36,537 bases of DNA from Burkholderia latens (GTDB lineage: Bacteria > Pseudomonadota > Gammaproteobacteria > Burkholderiales > Burkholderiaceae), in NCBI RefSeq assembly GCF_902499045.1, contig NZ_CABVPL010000064.1:1-36537 (forward strand), written 5' to 3'. Of this stretch, positions 15,244 through 24,226 are shown one piece after another. A program made the translations under genes and the position numbers. A model generated the notes under the pieces. That model did not search any database. It worked only from the letters and a program-made list of their open reading frames with translations, and was not told the origin of the DNA. Position 1 is the stretch's first letter, and every line of letters starts with the position of its first letter.

Positions 15244-15543
15244 ATGAGCAAGAAACTTCTTCTCGGTGCAGTTCTCGGTGTAGCAGCGCTGGCGGCGTCG
15301 GGCGTCGCGTCGGCCCACGTCGACCTGTCGGTCGGCATTGGTGTACCGGGCGTCTACACGGCGCCGGCGCCTGTCTACGTGGCGCCGCCGCCGCCCGTTG
15401 CGTATGCGCCGGTCGGCTATCGCGACGATGACTGGCGCGCGCGCGAATGGCGCGAACACGAGTGGCGGCGCCGTCAATGGCGCGAGCACGAATGGCGCGA
15501 ACGCCGCTGGCACGATGGCGGCTGGCGCGGCCGCTGGGATTGA
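15244..15543 (+). CDS. Small exported protein with Trp/Arg/Glu repeat tail
   Basis: This 99-residue protein begins with a clear signal peptide (MSKKLLLGAVLGVAALAASG, cleavage near VASA-HV). A Pro/Val/Ala-rich segment follows (APAPVYVAPPPPVAYAPV). The last third is a repetitive tail with tryptophan every four to five residues and units such as WREHEWR. I do not recognise a function. Similar Pro-rich small periplasmic or surface proteins are common in Burkholderia. A GGGAGTCGCGAG ribosome site precedes the ATG. Confidence 0.85.
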   Translation: MSKKLLLGAVLGVAALAASGVASAHVDLSVGIGVPGVYTAPAPVYVAPPPPVAYAPVGYRDDDWRAREWREHEWRRRQWREHEWRERRWHDGGWRGRWD

Positions 15544-15580
15544 GCGGTTCGGCTCGACCACGAAACGAGCAACGTGAACC

Positions 15581-15829
15581 ATGTCCATTCGACACATCAC
15601 GTTGGGCGCAGCCACCGCTGTCGTTGCGTTCGCAACGATCGGCAGCGCGCAAGCGGCGGGTTGCATGAAAGGCGCAGCGGTCGGCGGTGTCGCCGGCCAC
15701 TATGCCGGGCACCACGCGGTCGCCGGTGCAGTGGGCGGCTGCACCGGCGGGCATCACATGGCGAAAAAACACGCGCAGGAGCAGGCTGCGCAGCATAAGC
15801 TGGCTGTGCAGCGTACGGAGCCGGCGTAG
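15581..15829 (+). CDS. Small exported glycine-zipper-like protein
   Basis: The 82-residue protein has an N-terminal signal peptide (cleavage near SAQA-AG). A Gly/Ala/His-rich segment follows (GAAVGGVAGHYAGHHAVAGA) that resembles a glycine zipper, with Cys residues on both sides (Cys28 and Cys54). It lies 37 bp after the preceding small exported protein on the same strand and may be co-transcribed. Function unknown; glycine-zipper proteins are often membrane or envelope associated. Confidence 0.8.
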   Translation: MSIRHITLGAATAVVAFATIGSAQAAGCMKGAAVGGVAGHYAGHHAVAGAVGGCTGGHHMAKKHAQEQAAQHKLAVQRTEPA

Positions 15830-15930
15830 GCGATCGTTGGAGCGCCCGGGTAAGGGGCGGCTTGCCGTTCAGACGTAGCCGGAGGGTGTGATGCGACGCG
15901 GCCGGGAATGTGGACGCTGTTATCACGTCG

Positions 15931-15952
15931 TTTTGAGATAAAAATCTCAAAA
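15931..15952. repeat. Perfect 9-bp palindromic hairpin in AT-rich sequence
   Basis: Arms TTTTGAGAT (15931-15939) and ATCTCAAAA (15944-15952) enclose a 4-A loop. It sits about 100 bp after the glycine-zipper-like gene and about 47 bp before the broken effector. It may be a regulator-binding site or a weak transcription end. The surroundings drop sharply in GC, marking the edge of the effector/immunity pair. Confidence 0.5.
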
Positions 15953-15998
15953 ATTTGGGTGATAGCATGCAGTTCGACATCCTTCCGCCACCACGTTC

Positions 15999-16456
15999 AT
16001 GTATCTCTGCTCGTTCACGCTCAATGACCAAACCACTAGTGCATTCGAGATCGCCGGACGTTCGTTTCCGGCGTTCTCGGGGCTCGACGACTATGCAAAC
16101 AAGCGGCGCGACATGTGTGTGCCGGATCGCGGGCCCATTCCAACGGTACCTACTACATTGTCGATCGCCAATCGGGCGGACGTTTCGGCTGGTTGTATGA
16201 CGCGTTTGGTGGAAAGCCGGACTGGTTCGCACTCTACGCAGACGACGGCAGAATCGACGACGAAACATTCTGCAATGGTGTCAGCCGCGGTAACTTCCGG
16301 CTGCATCCGGCGGTCGGTAGAGGCCTGAGCAAGGGGTGCATCACGATCCGTTCAGAGGCAGATTTCAGCATCGTCAAAGGAATGCTGCGCAGCGTGAAGA
16401 ACGTCAAGATTCCACGGGCCGATATCTTGACCTACGGCAAGGTCATCGTCCGATGA
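15999..16456 (+). pseudogene. Frameshifted DUF2778 / Tlde1-like L,D-transpeptidase T6SS effector
   Basis: Two frames together encode one protein. Frame one (from ATG 15999) reads MYLCSFTLNDQTTSAFEI ... DMCVPDRGPIPT. At 16144-16146 the expected PIPTGTYYIVD is broken, because ACGGTACC stands where ACGGGTACC would keep frame, so one G is missing. Frame two continues GTYYIVDRQSGGRFGWLYDA ... to a stop at 16454-16456. The catalytic region NFRLHPAVGRGLSKGCITI, with its His and Cys, is intact. The family (DUF2778, Tlde1) edits peptidoglycan cross-links or tetrapeptides in rival cells after T6SS delivery. The break could be true inactivation or a sequencing error. No ribosome site is obvious before 15999. 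Confidence 0.75.
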
Positions 16457-16749
16457 AGGTGCTCCTGCGCATCGGCATGCTGCTCGCTTGGCTGGCGTTC
16501 GGCACCGTTGCCTACGGCTTCCTGTGGTCCCGCCATCTCGATCTGTTCCCTAGCTGGCCCGGCTGGATGGCGCAATTGGCCTATCACGTCACGCAACTGA
16601 ATCCGACAGACACCGGCACGATGGAAGACCTCACGGTCACCTACATGGTGCTGGTGTCGTTCATCAACGTGTCTCTACTGACGATGATCGGCTGGCTTGT
16701 GTGGCGCAACCGTAATCGCATCGCGGGCCCCTTCTGCAAACGCCGTTGA
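16453..16749 (+). CDS. Small membrane protein, probable immunity partner of the Tlde1-like effector
   Basis: The 98-residue protein has two membrane helices, at about 5-25 (LLRIGMLLAWLAFGTVAYGF) and 65-85 (MVLVSFINVSLLTMIGWLVW), with a loop of about 40 residues between them. The start overlaps the stop of the broken DUF2778 effector (ATGA). Position and topology fit a Tldi1-type immunity protein that guards the periplasm against the L,D-transpeptidase toxin. The gene is intact although the effector next to it is frameshifted. The role is inferred from context; there is no diagnostic motif. Confidence 0.7.
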   Translation: MKVLLRIGMLLAWLAFGTVAYGFLWSRHLDLFPSWPGWMAQLAYHVTQLNPTDTGTMEDLTVTYMVLVSFINVSLLTMIGWLVWRNRNRIAGPFCKRR

Positions 16750-16800
16750 AGTGCGGCAAAAAGCGCATGGAACAGCAACCTGCGAAGCATGCCCTCTGCG

Positions 16801-19800
16801 TCACCGTCCGTCGCGCGCAAGCGGCGCGGCCGGCGCAGCCGGCTCGAACAACGCGTCCACCTCCCTGACACGCACGAACCGCGCCGCATCGTCGCCGCCC
16901 GCGAGCGCACGGAAATGCGCTTCGCCGCACGCGAGCTTCGCGCGCTCGTGCTCGCTCGGCGCGTCGCCGTCCGCATTCGGCGTATCGACGACGAAGTACA
17001 GCCGCTCGCCGCCATCCTGCTCCGCGAGCACGGCCCAGTCCGGGTGATAGCTGCCGAGCGGCGTCGGCACGCGGAACCACGCAGGCAGCTTCGCGTACAG
17101 CTTCACGCAGTCGTGCGCCTCCAGCGCATCGGCGAACGCGCGCTCCGCGTCGGTCTCGCACACGACCGCCTCGTGAATCGACTTGCGCGCATCGAGCCGC
17201 AGGCTGCGCAGATAACCGGTCAGCGTCTCGCTCTCGAACGACTCGAGCGCATGCACGTGGCGCTCGCCGAGCTTGCGATACGCGATGCCCGCGACCAGCG
17301 CGAGCCGCTTGCAGCGGTTGATCGCATCGGCGGCCAGCGCGATGAACTGCTGCGGATTCACGCGGAAATCGTCGAGCCGGCCGCTGTCTGCCAGGATCGT
17401 CGCGAGCGATCGGCGCGTGAGCTGCGTGCGATCCTGCAGCTCGGTGAGCAGGTCGGGCAGCGGCAGCTCGCCCTCGTCGATCAGTACGGTGCCCGCGCCG
17501 GCGACTTCGATCGCCTCGATGCCGGCCTTGCCGATGTCGATCTCGGCCTTGCGCCACTGCAGCCGCGCACGTGCGATGTCCGGTGCGTCGCGCAGCGCGG
17601 CCGTGCAGTCGCGCACGAGCTTCGCGTTGTCGAACTCGACGCTGTACACGGTGCGATGGCGGATGCGGTCCCACAGCGCGCGGAAGTCGTCGCCGAACAC
17701 GACGGCCTTGCCCGACGCGTCACGCCGCAACGCGATCGCGCGGCGCTCGTCCGCATTGCGCACCGCGAAGCGGCCCGACAGCTTGCGCAGCGTCGCGACG
17801 ATCGGCGCGCGCAGCGATTCGAACGCTTCCGGCAGCACGAGCGCGCTCTGGCGCAGCGCATCCTTCAGCCGGTCGAGCACCTTGCCTTGGGTGTCGACGT
17901 AGCCTTGCTCGTGCAGATGCGTCCACAGCACGCGCGACAGCTCGATGCCGAGCGCATGCGCGGGACCGTCGCCTTCCTGCACCGGCAGCGCCGCGAACTG
18001 ATGTTGGTCGACGATGCCGAAGCGGATGCCCGTGTCGGCCTCGATTTCCTTCTGCAGGTTCTCCGCGAACGACTCGTAGCGCTCCGTCGCGATCACGGTC
18101 AGCGTGTTCACGCCCGGATCGCGCACACGTTCGCCGTCCTGGTCGACCGCAAGGCGCAGCCCGCGGCCCAGCGTCTGGCGGCGCTCGCGTTCGGTGTGGA
18201 TGTCGCGCAGCGTGCAGATCTGGAACACGTTCGGGTTGTCCCAGCCTTCCTTCAGCGCCGAGTGCGAGAAGATGAACTTCAGCGGCGTGTCGAACGACAG
18301 CAGCGCTTCCTTCTCGCGCATGATCAGGCCGTACGCACGCTCCGCGTTCTCGCGCGCCGCGGCGCTGCTTTCGCTCGTGTCGGTCCAGCCGCCCTTGCGG
18401 TCGATCGAGAAGTAGCCGTTGTGCGCACGCTCGACCTCGAGCGCGATGTCGACGCCGTCGAACAGTGCGCGATAGGCCGGCACGCGGGCCGCGCGCGCGT
18501 ATTCCTCTTCGAAGATCAGCGCGTAGTCGCCCTTCACGGGCATCCCGTTCTCGTCGTAGCGGCGATAGCGCTCGACCGAATCGACGAAGAACAGCGACAG
18601 CACCTTCACGCCGCGCTCGGCGAGGCGCAGCTCCTTGTCGAGATGCTCGCGGATCGTGCGGCGGATCATCTCGCGCTGCACGGCGAGCGTGTCGATGTCG
18701 CCGAACGCCTCGCCCAGCGACAGGAACGCGTCGCCTTCCGGATGGCGCAGCTCCACGTACTCGGCGCCCTTCGCCGCATGCACTTCGCCGATCCGCAGCC
18801 CCGCGTACAGCGCGCGCTTCGTCAGGCGTTCGAGATCGTCGCCGTCGGTGGCCGACACGATCTGCCGCTTCACGCCGGCCGCGGTTGCGACGTCGAGCTC
18901 GATGCGCGCGCTGATCGCGCCGCGCCGGTTCGACACGCCGACGAGCCGCACGTACGGCTTGTTGTGCGCGTCCTCCACGATCGCCGACGCGATCTCGATC
19001 TGCTTGACGAGCTTGCGCTCGTACGCGTCGACCGCATCGAGCCGGTACACCATGTGGTGCCGGTCGACGTGCGTGGCCGAATAGCGCAGCGTGCAGAGCG
19101 GCGCCATCGCGGCGAGCGCTTCGCGGCCGCGCCCTTCGAGCCCGCCGTCGACGCTCTGCGGCTCGTCGACGATCACGATCGGCCGCGTCGCGCGGATCAG
19201 GTCGATCGGCTTCTCGCCGCCGGTCTTCTCGCTGTCCTTGTAGAGATTGTTGATCTCTTTCTTGTTGATCGCGGCGACCGTCATCACCATGATCTGGATC
19301 GCCGCGCTCGCCGCGAAATGGCGCACCTGGCCGAGCTTCGCGGAGTCGTACAGGAAGTAGTCGTACGGCACGCCCGCGTACAGCGAGCGGAAGTGATCCT
19401 CGGTGATCGCGAGCGTCTTGTGCACGCCTTCCTTGATCGCGATCGACGGCACGACGATCACGAACTTCGTGAAGCCGTAGCGGCGGTTCAGCTCGAAGAT
19501 CGTGCGCAGGTATACGTAGGTCTTGCCGGTGCCGGTCTCCATCTCGACGGTGAAGTCGCGCGAGCCGGGCTGGCCGGACGGCGGCAACCCGCCGCGCAGC
19601 TGCACGTCGGCGAGATTGCGCGCGAGCGCGTCGTCGGTCAGCGACAGCCGGTTGCCGACACCCTGCTCCGACACCGCGAAGCCGAGCGAGCCCTGCGCGG
19701 CGGCCGTCGTGCCGGGCGCGGCGTTCGCGAGCACGCTGAAGTCGCCGCGATACGACTCCTGGCCGCGAAACAGGTCGCAGACGGCGTCGATCGCCTCGCG

Positions 19801-19836
19801 CTGATAGTCGAGGTCCGCTTCGAAATGCAGCCGCAT
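16801..19836 (-). CDS. res: Type III restriction enzyme Res subunit, nuclease motif altered
   Basis: The 1011-residue protein is the restriction/translocation subunit of a type III system. The helicase part has Walker A TGTGKT (101-106) and the DEPQ box (VIVDEPQSVDG, 224-227), plus the later VFQICTLRD and QTLGRGLRLAVDQ region. At the C-terminus the PD-(D/E)xK nuclease fold is recognisable in YHPDWAVL (PD at 932-933). The usual (V/A)ETKG is replaced by VDTPN (949-954), so the catalytic lysine position is proline. The start ATG at 19836 shares its A with the stop of mod (TGATG). A frame extending upstream to 20541 lies inside mod and is rejected. It probably binds Mod and hydrolyses ATP; cutting ability is doubtful. 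Confidence 0.93.
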   Translation of the reverse strand: MRLHFEADLDYQREAIDAVCDLFRGQESYRGDFSVLANAAPGTTAAAQGSLGFAVSEQGVGNRLSLTDDALARNLADVQLRGGLPPSGQPGSRDFTVEMETGTGKTYVYLRTIFELNRRYGFTKFVIVVPSIAIKEGVHKTLAITEDHFRSLYAGVPYDYFLYDSAKLGQVRHFAASAAIQIMVMTVAAINKKEINNLYKDSEKTGGEKPIDLIRATRPIVIVDEPQSVDGGLEGRGREALAAMAPLCTLRYSATHVDRHHMVYRLDAVDAYERKLVKQIEIASAIVEDAHNKPYVRLVGVSNRRGAISARIELDVATAAGVKRQIVSATDGDDLERLTKRALYAGLRIGEVHAAKGAEYVELRHPEGDAFLSLGEAFGDIDTLAVQREMIRRTIREHLDKELRLAERGVKVLSLFFVDSVERYRRYDENGMPVKGDYALIFEEEYARAARVPAYRALFDGVDIALEVERAHNGYFSIDRKGGWTDTSESSAAARENAERAYGLIMREKEALLSFDTPLKFIFSHSALKEGWDNPNVFQICTLRDIHTERERRQTLGRGLRLAVDQDGERVRDPGVNTLTVIATERYESFAENLQKEIEADTGIRFGIVDQHQFAALPVQEGDGPAHALGIELSRVLWTHLHEQGYVDTQGKVLDRLKDALRQSALVLPEAFESLRAPIVATLRKLSGRFAVRNADERRAIALRRDASGKAVVFGDDFRALWDRIRHRTVYSVEFDNAKLVRDCTAALRDAPDIARARLQWRKAEIDIGKAGIEAIEVAGAGTVLIDEGELPLPDLLTELQDRTQLTRRSLATILADSGRLDDFRVNPQQFIALAADAINRCKRLALVAGIAYRKLGERHVHALESFESETLTGYLRSLRLDARKSIHEAVVCETDAERAFADALEAHDCVKLYAKLPAWFRVPTPLGSYHPDWAVLAEQDGGERLYFVVDTPNADGDAPSEHERAKLACGEAHFRALAGGDDAARFVRVREVDALFEPAAPAAPLARDGR

Positions 19837-21854
19837 CACAGGCTCCGCACGCGCTTCACGCCGTGCTGTTCGAGCAGCGCGGCGAGATTGAGCTTCGCGA
19901 CGTCGTCGACGAAGCCGCTGTCGCGGAACAGGCACGTGACGTCGCGCGTCGCCCCCGTCGCATCGAGCAGGTCGACGATGCCGTCGGCCAGCGGGCCCGC
20001 GTCGTCGCGCGACAGCCGCGCGTCGAAGCACGCGACGATCGCGCGGCCGATCAGGTGCACCGTCTTGCCGGCGATCTGGTGATGCTCGACCGGCGTGCAC
20101 AGATCGAGGCCGAGCTTCAGCGTCAGCTCGGCGAGCAGATCGTCCTCCGTGCGGCCGGTCTTCACGTGCTCGACGGACGCGAAGAGGGCATGGTCGAAGT
20201 CGTCGCGGCGCGGATCCCACTCGATCACGTTCGTCGTGTCGAGCCGGTACACGCGAAATCCGAGGTCGCCATAGCTTTCCGGATAGTCGCGCGCGACTTG
20301 CTGCGCGGCGCGGCGCAGGCGCTCCTTCGTGATTTCCGCGAGCGTCAGCGGCTTCTTCAGCTTCGCGCAGAAATCGGCGGCCGCGGCTTGCGTCTTGTCG
20401 CGGCGGTCCAGCGCTTCCGGCAGCTGCACGAGGATGTAGCGGCGCGCGCCGCCGTCGGTCGCGTTCACCTGCATCACCGCGTGGCCCGTGGAGCCGGAGC
20501 CCGCGAAACAGTCGAGCACGATGTCGTCGCCGCGCGTGCACCAGCCGATCACGGCCGCGGCGAAGTCGACCGGCTTCGGCTGGTCGAACGGGATCCCGAG
20601 CGTCTTCAGCAGCGCGTCGTCGGAGCCGGCGAACGGCAGCACCGACGGCACGTTCTCGTACATGTTCTCGTCGAGGTAGTAGATCCGCTGCGGCTGCGTG
20701 GTTTCATCCGGGCCGAATTCGATCTGGCCGCGCTCGATCAGCGCCTGCATCGTCGCGGGCGGGTTGCGCCAGCCGCGCGCCGGCATCGCGCACGGCTTGC
20801 CGGTGACCGGATGGATCAGCGGCGTGAAGTACTCGTCCGGCGCCTTCTTCTTGTTCGGCCACGCCATCGACACGAGCCGGTACACGCGCCCGTCGGCCGA
20901 CAGCCGGTCGTACATCACCTCGCCGCCGGACAGGTTCGTCTGTGCCTTCATCCACGCGCGGTACGCCTTCTGCGCGTCCTTCGCGTTGCCGCTGCGGTAT
21001 ACCGCGTCGTGCGCGGCATCGAGCATGCGCTGCGCGTTGCGCTTCGGCCGCTTCAGCGGCGCCTGTTCGAGCAGCGTCTCGGCGTTGCGCGCGAACAGCA
21101 CCAGCGATTCGTGCTGGTACGCGATGCCGCGCGCGTCGCCTTTCGGGTTGCGCTTGTCCCATACGGCCACGCCGAGCTCGTTTTCCTCGCCGAAGATCTC
21201 GCGCAGCATCAGCACGAGCGCATGCACTTCGTGTTCGTCGATGTGCACCGCGATCAGCCCTTCGTCGGACAGCAGCGCGTGCGCGAGCTTCAGGCGCGGG
21301 TACATCATGTTCAGCCAGTCGGTGTGGAACCGGCCGTTCGCCTCGGTATTGGTGCTGCGCTTCACGCCGCCTTCGGTCTGGCCCGTCATCGACAGGTAGT
21401 GACGGATGCTGTCGCTGAAGTCGTCCGGATAGACGAAATCGCTGCCGGTGTTGTACGGCGGGTCGATGTAGACGAGCTTCACCTTGCCCGCGTAACTCTT
21501 GTGCAGCAGTTTCATCACGTCGAGGTTGTCGCCCTCGATCACGAGATGGCGCGTGTCGTCCCAGGCGACGCTGTCGTCGGGGCACGGGCGCAGCGTGCCG
21601 GTCGACGGCGTGAGCGCGGCCTGGCGCGCGCTGCGCTTGCCGTGCCAGTGAAAGCCGTAGCGTTCGTCGGCGTCGCCGACGGTGCGCTCGCCGACCAGCG
21701 TCTTCAACACGTCGACGTCGACCGACGCGCCGTGCGGGCCTTCGGTCACGAGTTCGGGGAACAGCGCCTTCAGGCGCGCGACGTTGTCGGCGACGAAATC
21801 CGTCGACATCGCCTGCGGGCTCTCCGCATCGAGTTTCTGCATCGTTTTTTCCAT
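19836..21854 (-). CDS. mod: Type III DNA adenine methyltransferase (Mod)
   Basis: The 672-residue protein is the modification subunit of a type III restriction-modification system. The catalytic DPPYNTGSDF (131-140) precedes the SAM-binding FAGSGSTGHAV (450-460), the order of beta-class N6-adenine methyltransferases. The long middle region (about 210-420) is the target-recognition part, so the recognition site cannot be read from sequence. The start at 21854 (MEKTMQKL) is chosen because a promoter lies at 21959-21931; the frame itself is open to 21959, which would run over that promoter. res follows with a one-base overlap. Mod alone can methylate and may affect gene expression. Confidence 0.93.
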   Translation of the reverse strand: MEKTMQKLDAESPQAMSTDFVADNVARLKALFPELVTEGPHGASVDVDVLKTLVGERTVGDADERYGFHWHGKRSARQAALTPSTGTLRPCPDDSVAWDDTRHLVIEGDNLDVMKLLHKSYAGKVKLVYIDPPYNTGSDFVYPDDFSDSIRHYLSMTGQTEGGVKRSTNTEANGRFHTDWLNMMYPRLKLAHALLSDEGLIAVHIDEHEVHALVLMLREIFGEENELGVAVWDKRNPKGDARGIAYQHESLVLFARNAETLLEQAPLKRPKRNAQRMLDAAHDAVYRSGNAKDAQKAYRAWMKAQTNLSGGEVMYDRLSADGRVYRLVSMAWPNKKKAPDEYFTPLIHPVTGKPCAMPARGWRNPPATMQALIERGQIEFGPDETTQPQRIYYLDENMYENVPSVLPFAGSDDALLKTLGIPFDQPKPVDFAAAVIGWCTRGDDIVLDCFAGSGSTGHAVMQVNATDGGARRYILVQLPEALDRRDKTQAAAADFCAKLKKPLTLAEITKERLRRAAQQVARDYPESYGDLGFRVYRLDTTNVIEWDPRRDDFDHALFASVEHVKTGRTEDDLLAELTLKLGLDLCTPVEHHQIAGKTVHLIGRAIVACFDARLSRDDAGPLADGIVDLLDATGATRDVTCLFRDSGFVDDVAKLNLAALLEQHGVKRVRSL

Positions 21855-22325
21855 CGGAGCCCGGCCGCGGCGCCAGGACATCGGGCGCACTCGCGGCACC
21901 GGCGGCAATGGCCGCCCGGGCAAACCCGAAACGCTAGCGAGTCGGTCGGCGCAGGTCAAGCGCCGATGTGAGGCGAGCGTGCGCGCATCGGCCGCGAACG
22001 CCCGCCGGACGGGCCGGGAGCGGCTTCGGGGCGGCCTCGCGCGCGGGGCGGCAGGCGCCGGCTTGCCGGGCGCGCCGGAACCCGCGGCATCGATGAAAAA
22101 AGGGCACGGTCGGCGCAGTGCGCCCGCGTGCGCGCATGGTGCACACCGGATGGAAGACGCGACGGCGCTCGGGGGCCTCGCATCGTGTCAGACGTCAGTT
22201 CGACGCGGTTCTCGCACCGAACGGCAACGACACCGTGTAGCCGCCGTGCCGTCTTGTCGTCGTTGCATGGTATCGCGCGCTTTTCGCAAGCGAAGCGGAA
22301 CACCGCGGCCAAACGACGTCGCGCC
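21855..22325. other. Intergenic region between mod and fliR
   Basis: About 470 bp. It holds the mod promoter (21959-21931), and the end of fliR lies at its right edge. No other gene is supportable; no clear U-tract terminator follows fliR. Confidence 0.5.
21931..21959 (-). promoter_or_regulatory. Putative promoter of mod-res
   Basis: On the minus strand, TTGACC (21959-21954), a 17-bp spacer and TAGCGT (21936-21931) form a sigma-70-like promoter. It gives a leader of about 70 nt before the mod ATG at 21854. The -10 is a moderate match to the consensus. Confidence 0.45.
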
Positions 22326-23108
22326 TCACCGCCACCCGAGCAACACCCGCCCCATCGCATCGAGTCCCATGTCGAACAGGTGAGACACGAACGGGACGAG
22401 GTTCGGGATCATCAGTTGCACGAGCAGCAGCCCGACCAGCATCGTGACCGGAAAGCCGATCTGGAAGATGCCGATCTGCGGCGCCGCGCGGTTCAGGATC
22501 CCGAGCGCCAGGTTCGCGATCAGCAACGCGGCAACCACTGGCAGCGCCAGCAGCAGCCCCATCTCGAACACCGTCGCGCCGAACGCGGCAAGCGTGCGCC
22601 AGCCGGGCGCGTGCAGCAGGTCGGCCGACACCGGGAGCGTCTGGAACGACGCGGCAAGTGCCGCGAACATCTGCAGGTGGCCGTCCACCGCGAGGAACGC
22701 GAGCATCGCGATCGCGTTCAGGAAGCGGCCCATCACCGGCGTCGCGCCGTTCGAATGCGGGTCGAAGAACGTCGCGAAGCCGAGCCCCATCGACAGCCCG
22801 ATGAAGTCGCCGGCCGCCTCGACGGCCGCGAACACGAGCTGCATCGTGAAACCCATCGCGATGCCGATCAGGAACTGCGTGACGACGATCCAGATGCCCT
22901 GCGCGGAAAACACGGTGACGCCCGGCATCGCGCCGAGCGTCGGCGCGACGACCAGCGCCATGAACGCGGCGATGCCGATCTTCACGCGCACCGGCACGGC
23001 CGCGTGGCCGATCACGGGCGCCGTCGCGACGAGCGCGAGCATCCGCACGAACGGCCACAGAAAGGCGGTCAGCCAGCCGTTGAGCTGCGCGTACGTTACC
23101 GAGAACAT
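22326..23108 (-). CDS. fliR: FliR, flagellar export gate protein
   Basis: This 260-residue integral membrane protein has about six to eight hydrophobic helices and the FliR pattern (FLWPFVRMLALVATAPVIGHAAVP near the start, FFDPHSNGATPVMGRFLN in the middle, GFPVTMLVGLLLVQLMIPNL near the end). With FliP and FliQ it forms the export gate of the flagellar type III secretion apparatus. It is the last gene of fliLMNOPQR, 31 bp after fliQ. Confidence 0.97.
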   Translation of the reverse strand: MFSVTYAQLNGWLTAFLWPFVRMLALVATAPVIGHAAVPVRVKIGIAAFMALVVAPTLGAMPGVTVFSAQGIWIVVTQFLIGIAMGFTMQLVFAAVEAAGDFIGLSMGLGFATFFDPHSNGATPVMGRFLNAIAMLAFLAVDGHLQMFAALAASFQTLPVSADLLHAPGWRTLAAFGATVFEMGLLLALPVVAALLIANLALGILNRAAPQIGIFQIGFPVTMLVGLLLVQLMIPNLVPFVSHLFDMGLDAMGRVLLGWR

Positions 23109-23139
23109 CGCGGGAGAAGGTGGGCGGGCGCGCGGCCGC

Positions 23140-23412
23140 TCAGCCGGCGCCGAGCGTCGCGACGTGCAGCAGCGTCTGCCGCAGGTAGTCGAGCATCGTC
23201 GTCAGCATCCACGGGCCGGCGATCACGAGCGTCGCAGCCACCGCGAGCAGCTTCGGGATGAACGACAGCGTCGATTCGTTGATCTGCGTCGCGGCCTGGA
23301 ACAGGCTCACGACGAGGCCGACCGCGAGCGCGACCAGCAGCAGCGGGGCGGCCAGCAACAGGCCGACCATCATCGCCTGGTGCGCCAGCGTCATCACCTG
23401 TTCGGGCGTCAT
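23140..23412 (-). CDS. fliQ: FliQ, flagellar export gate protein
   Basis: The 90-residue protein has two membrane helices and the typical FliQ start MTPEQVMTLAHQAM, with LFQAATQINESTLSFIPK between them. It is a small subunit of the FliPQR export gate. It sits 16 bp after fliP and 31 bp before fliR, in the usual order. Confidence 0.97.
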   Translation of the reverse strand: MTPEQVMTLAHQAMMVGLLLAAPLLLVALAVGLVVSLFQAATQINESTLSFIPKLLAVAATLVIAGPWMLTTMLDYLRQTLLHVATLGAG

Positions 23413-23428
23413 CGCGCGTTTCCTCCGC

Positions 23429-24190
23429 TTACGTGAAGCTCTGCGCGAGCGAGCCGATCAGCAGCTGCCAGCCGTCGACCAGCACGAACAGCATCAGCTT
23501 GAACGGCAGCGACACCGTCGACGGCGACACCATCATCATCCCCATCGACATCAGTACGCTCGCGACGACCATGTCGATGATCAGGAACGGGATGAAGATC
23601 GTGAAGCCGATCTGGAAGCCGGTCTTCAGTTCGCTCGTGACGAACGCGGGCACCAGCAGCGACAGCGGCACGTCTTCCGGGCCTTGCATCGGCGCGGCCT
23701 TCGAGATCTTCGCGAACAGCGCGAGATCGGTCTCGCGGGTCTGCTTCAGCATGAACGTCTTGAACGGCGCGACGCCGCGCTGCACGGCCTGCTCCATCGG
23801 CATCGAACCGTCGGAGAACGGCTTGTAGCCGTCGGCGTACGCGCGGTCGAGCACCGGCGACATCACGAAGAACGTGAGGAACATCGCGAGGCCGACCAGC
23901 ACCTGGTTCGGCGGCGTCGTCGCGGTGCCGAGCGCCTGGCGCAGCAGCGACAGCACGATGATGATGCGCGTGAAGCTCGTCATCATCAGCAGCATCGCCG
24001 GCAGGAACGACAGCATCGTGAGCAGCAGCATCGTCTGCACGCTCAGCGAATAGGTGGTGCCGCCGTTCGGGCCCGGGCTCGTGTTGAACGCGGGCAGGCC
24101 GGCCGCCTGCGCGCACGCGAGCGCCGGAGCGAGGCCGAGGATCAGCACGGGCGCGAAGCGCGCCGCGCGACGCAGGAATTCGTGTTTCAT
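23429..24190 (-). CDS. fliP: FliP, flagellar export gate protein
   Basis: The 253-residue protein has a cleavable signal peptide (to about residue 26) and the FliP core: [30 protein letters not shown], then [18 protein letters not shown] and the C-terminal [20 protein letters not shown]. It forms most of the export gate ring. The gene lies 36 bp after fliO. Confidence 0.97.
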   Translation of the reverse strand: MKHEFLRRAARFAPVLILGLAPALACAQAAGLPAFNTSPGPNGGTTYSLSVQTMLLLTMLSFLPAMLLMMTSFTRIIIVLSLLRQALGTATTPPNQVLVGLAMFLTFFVMSPVLDRAYADGYKPFSDGSMPMEQAVQRGVAPFKTFMLKQTRETDLALFAKISKAAPMQGPEDVPLSLLVPAFVTSELKTGFQIGFTIFIPFLIIDMVVASVLMSMGMMMVSPSTVSLPFKLMLFVLVDGWQLLIGSLAQSFT

Positions 24191-24226
24191 CGGAATGCGG
24201 AGACGGAAATGGGACGCGGCGGCATG

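Noticed and set aside
16789-20082. Plus-strand reading frame of 1097 codons opposite res
   Set aside because: Antisense shadow of the type III Res gene; composition is Arg/Ala/Val/Asp-rich and has no domain.
19837-20541. N-terminal extension of Res
   Set aside because: It overlaps mod in another frame and reads as Arg-rich shadow; MRLHFEADLDYQREAI at 19836 is the family start.
19863-21971. Plus-strand reading frame of 702 codons opposite mod
   Set aside because: Antisense shadow of the methyltransferase gene.
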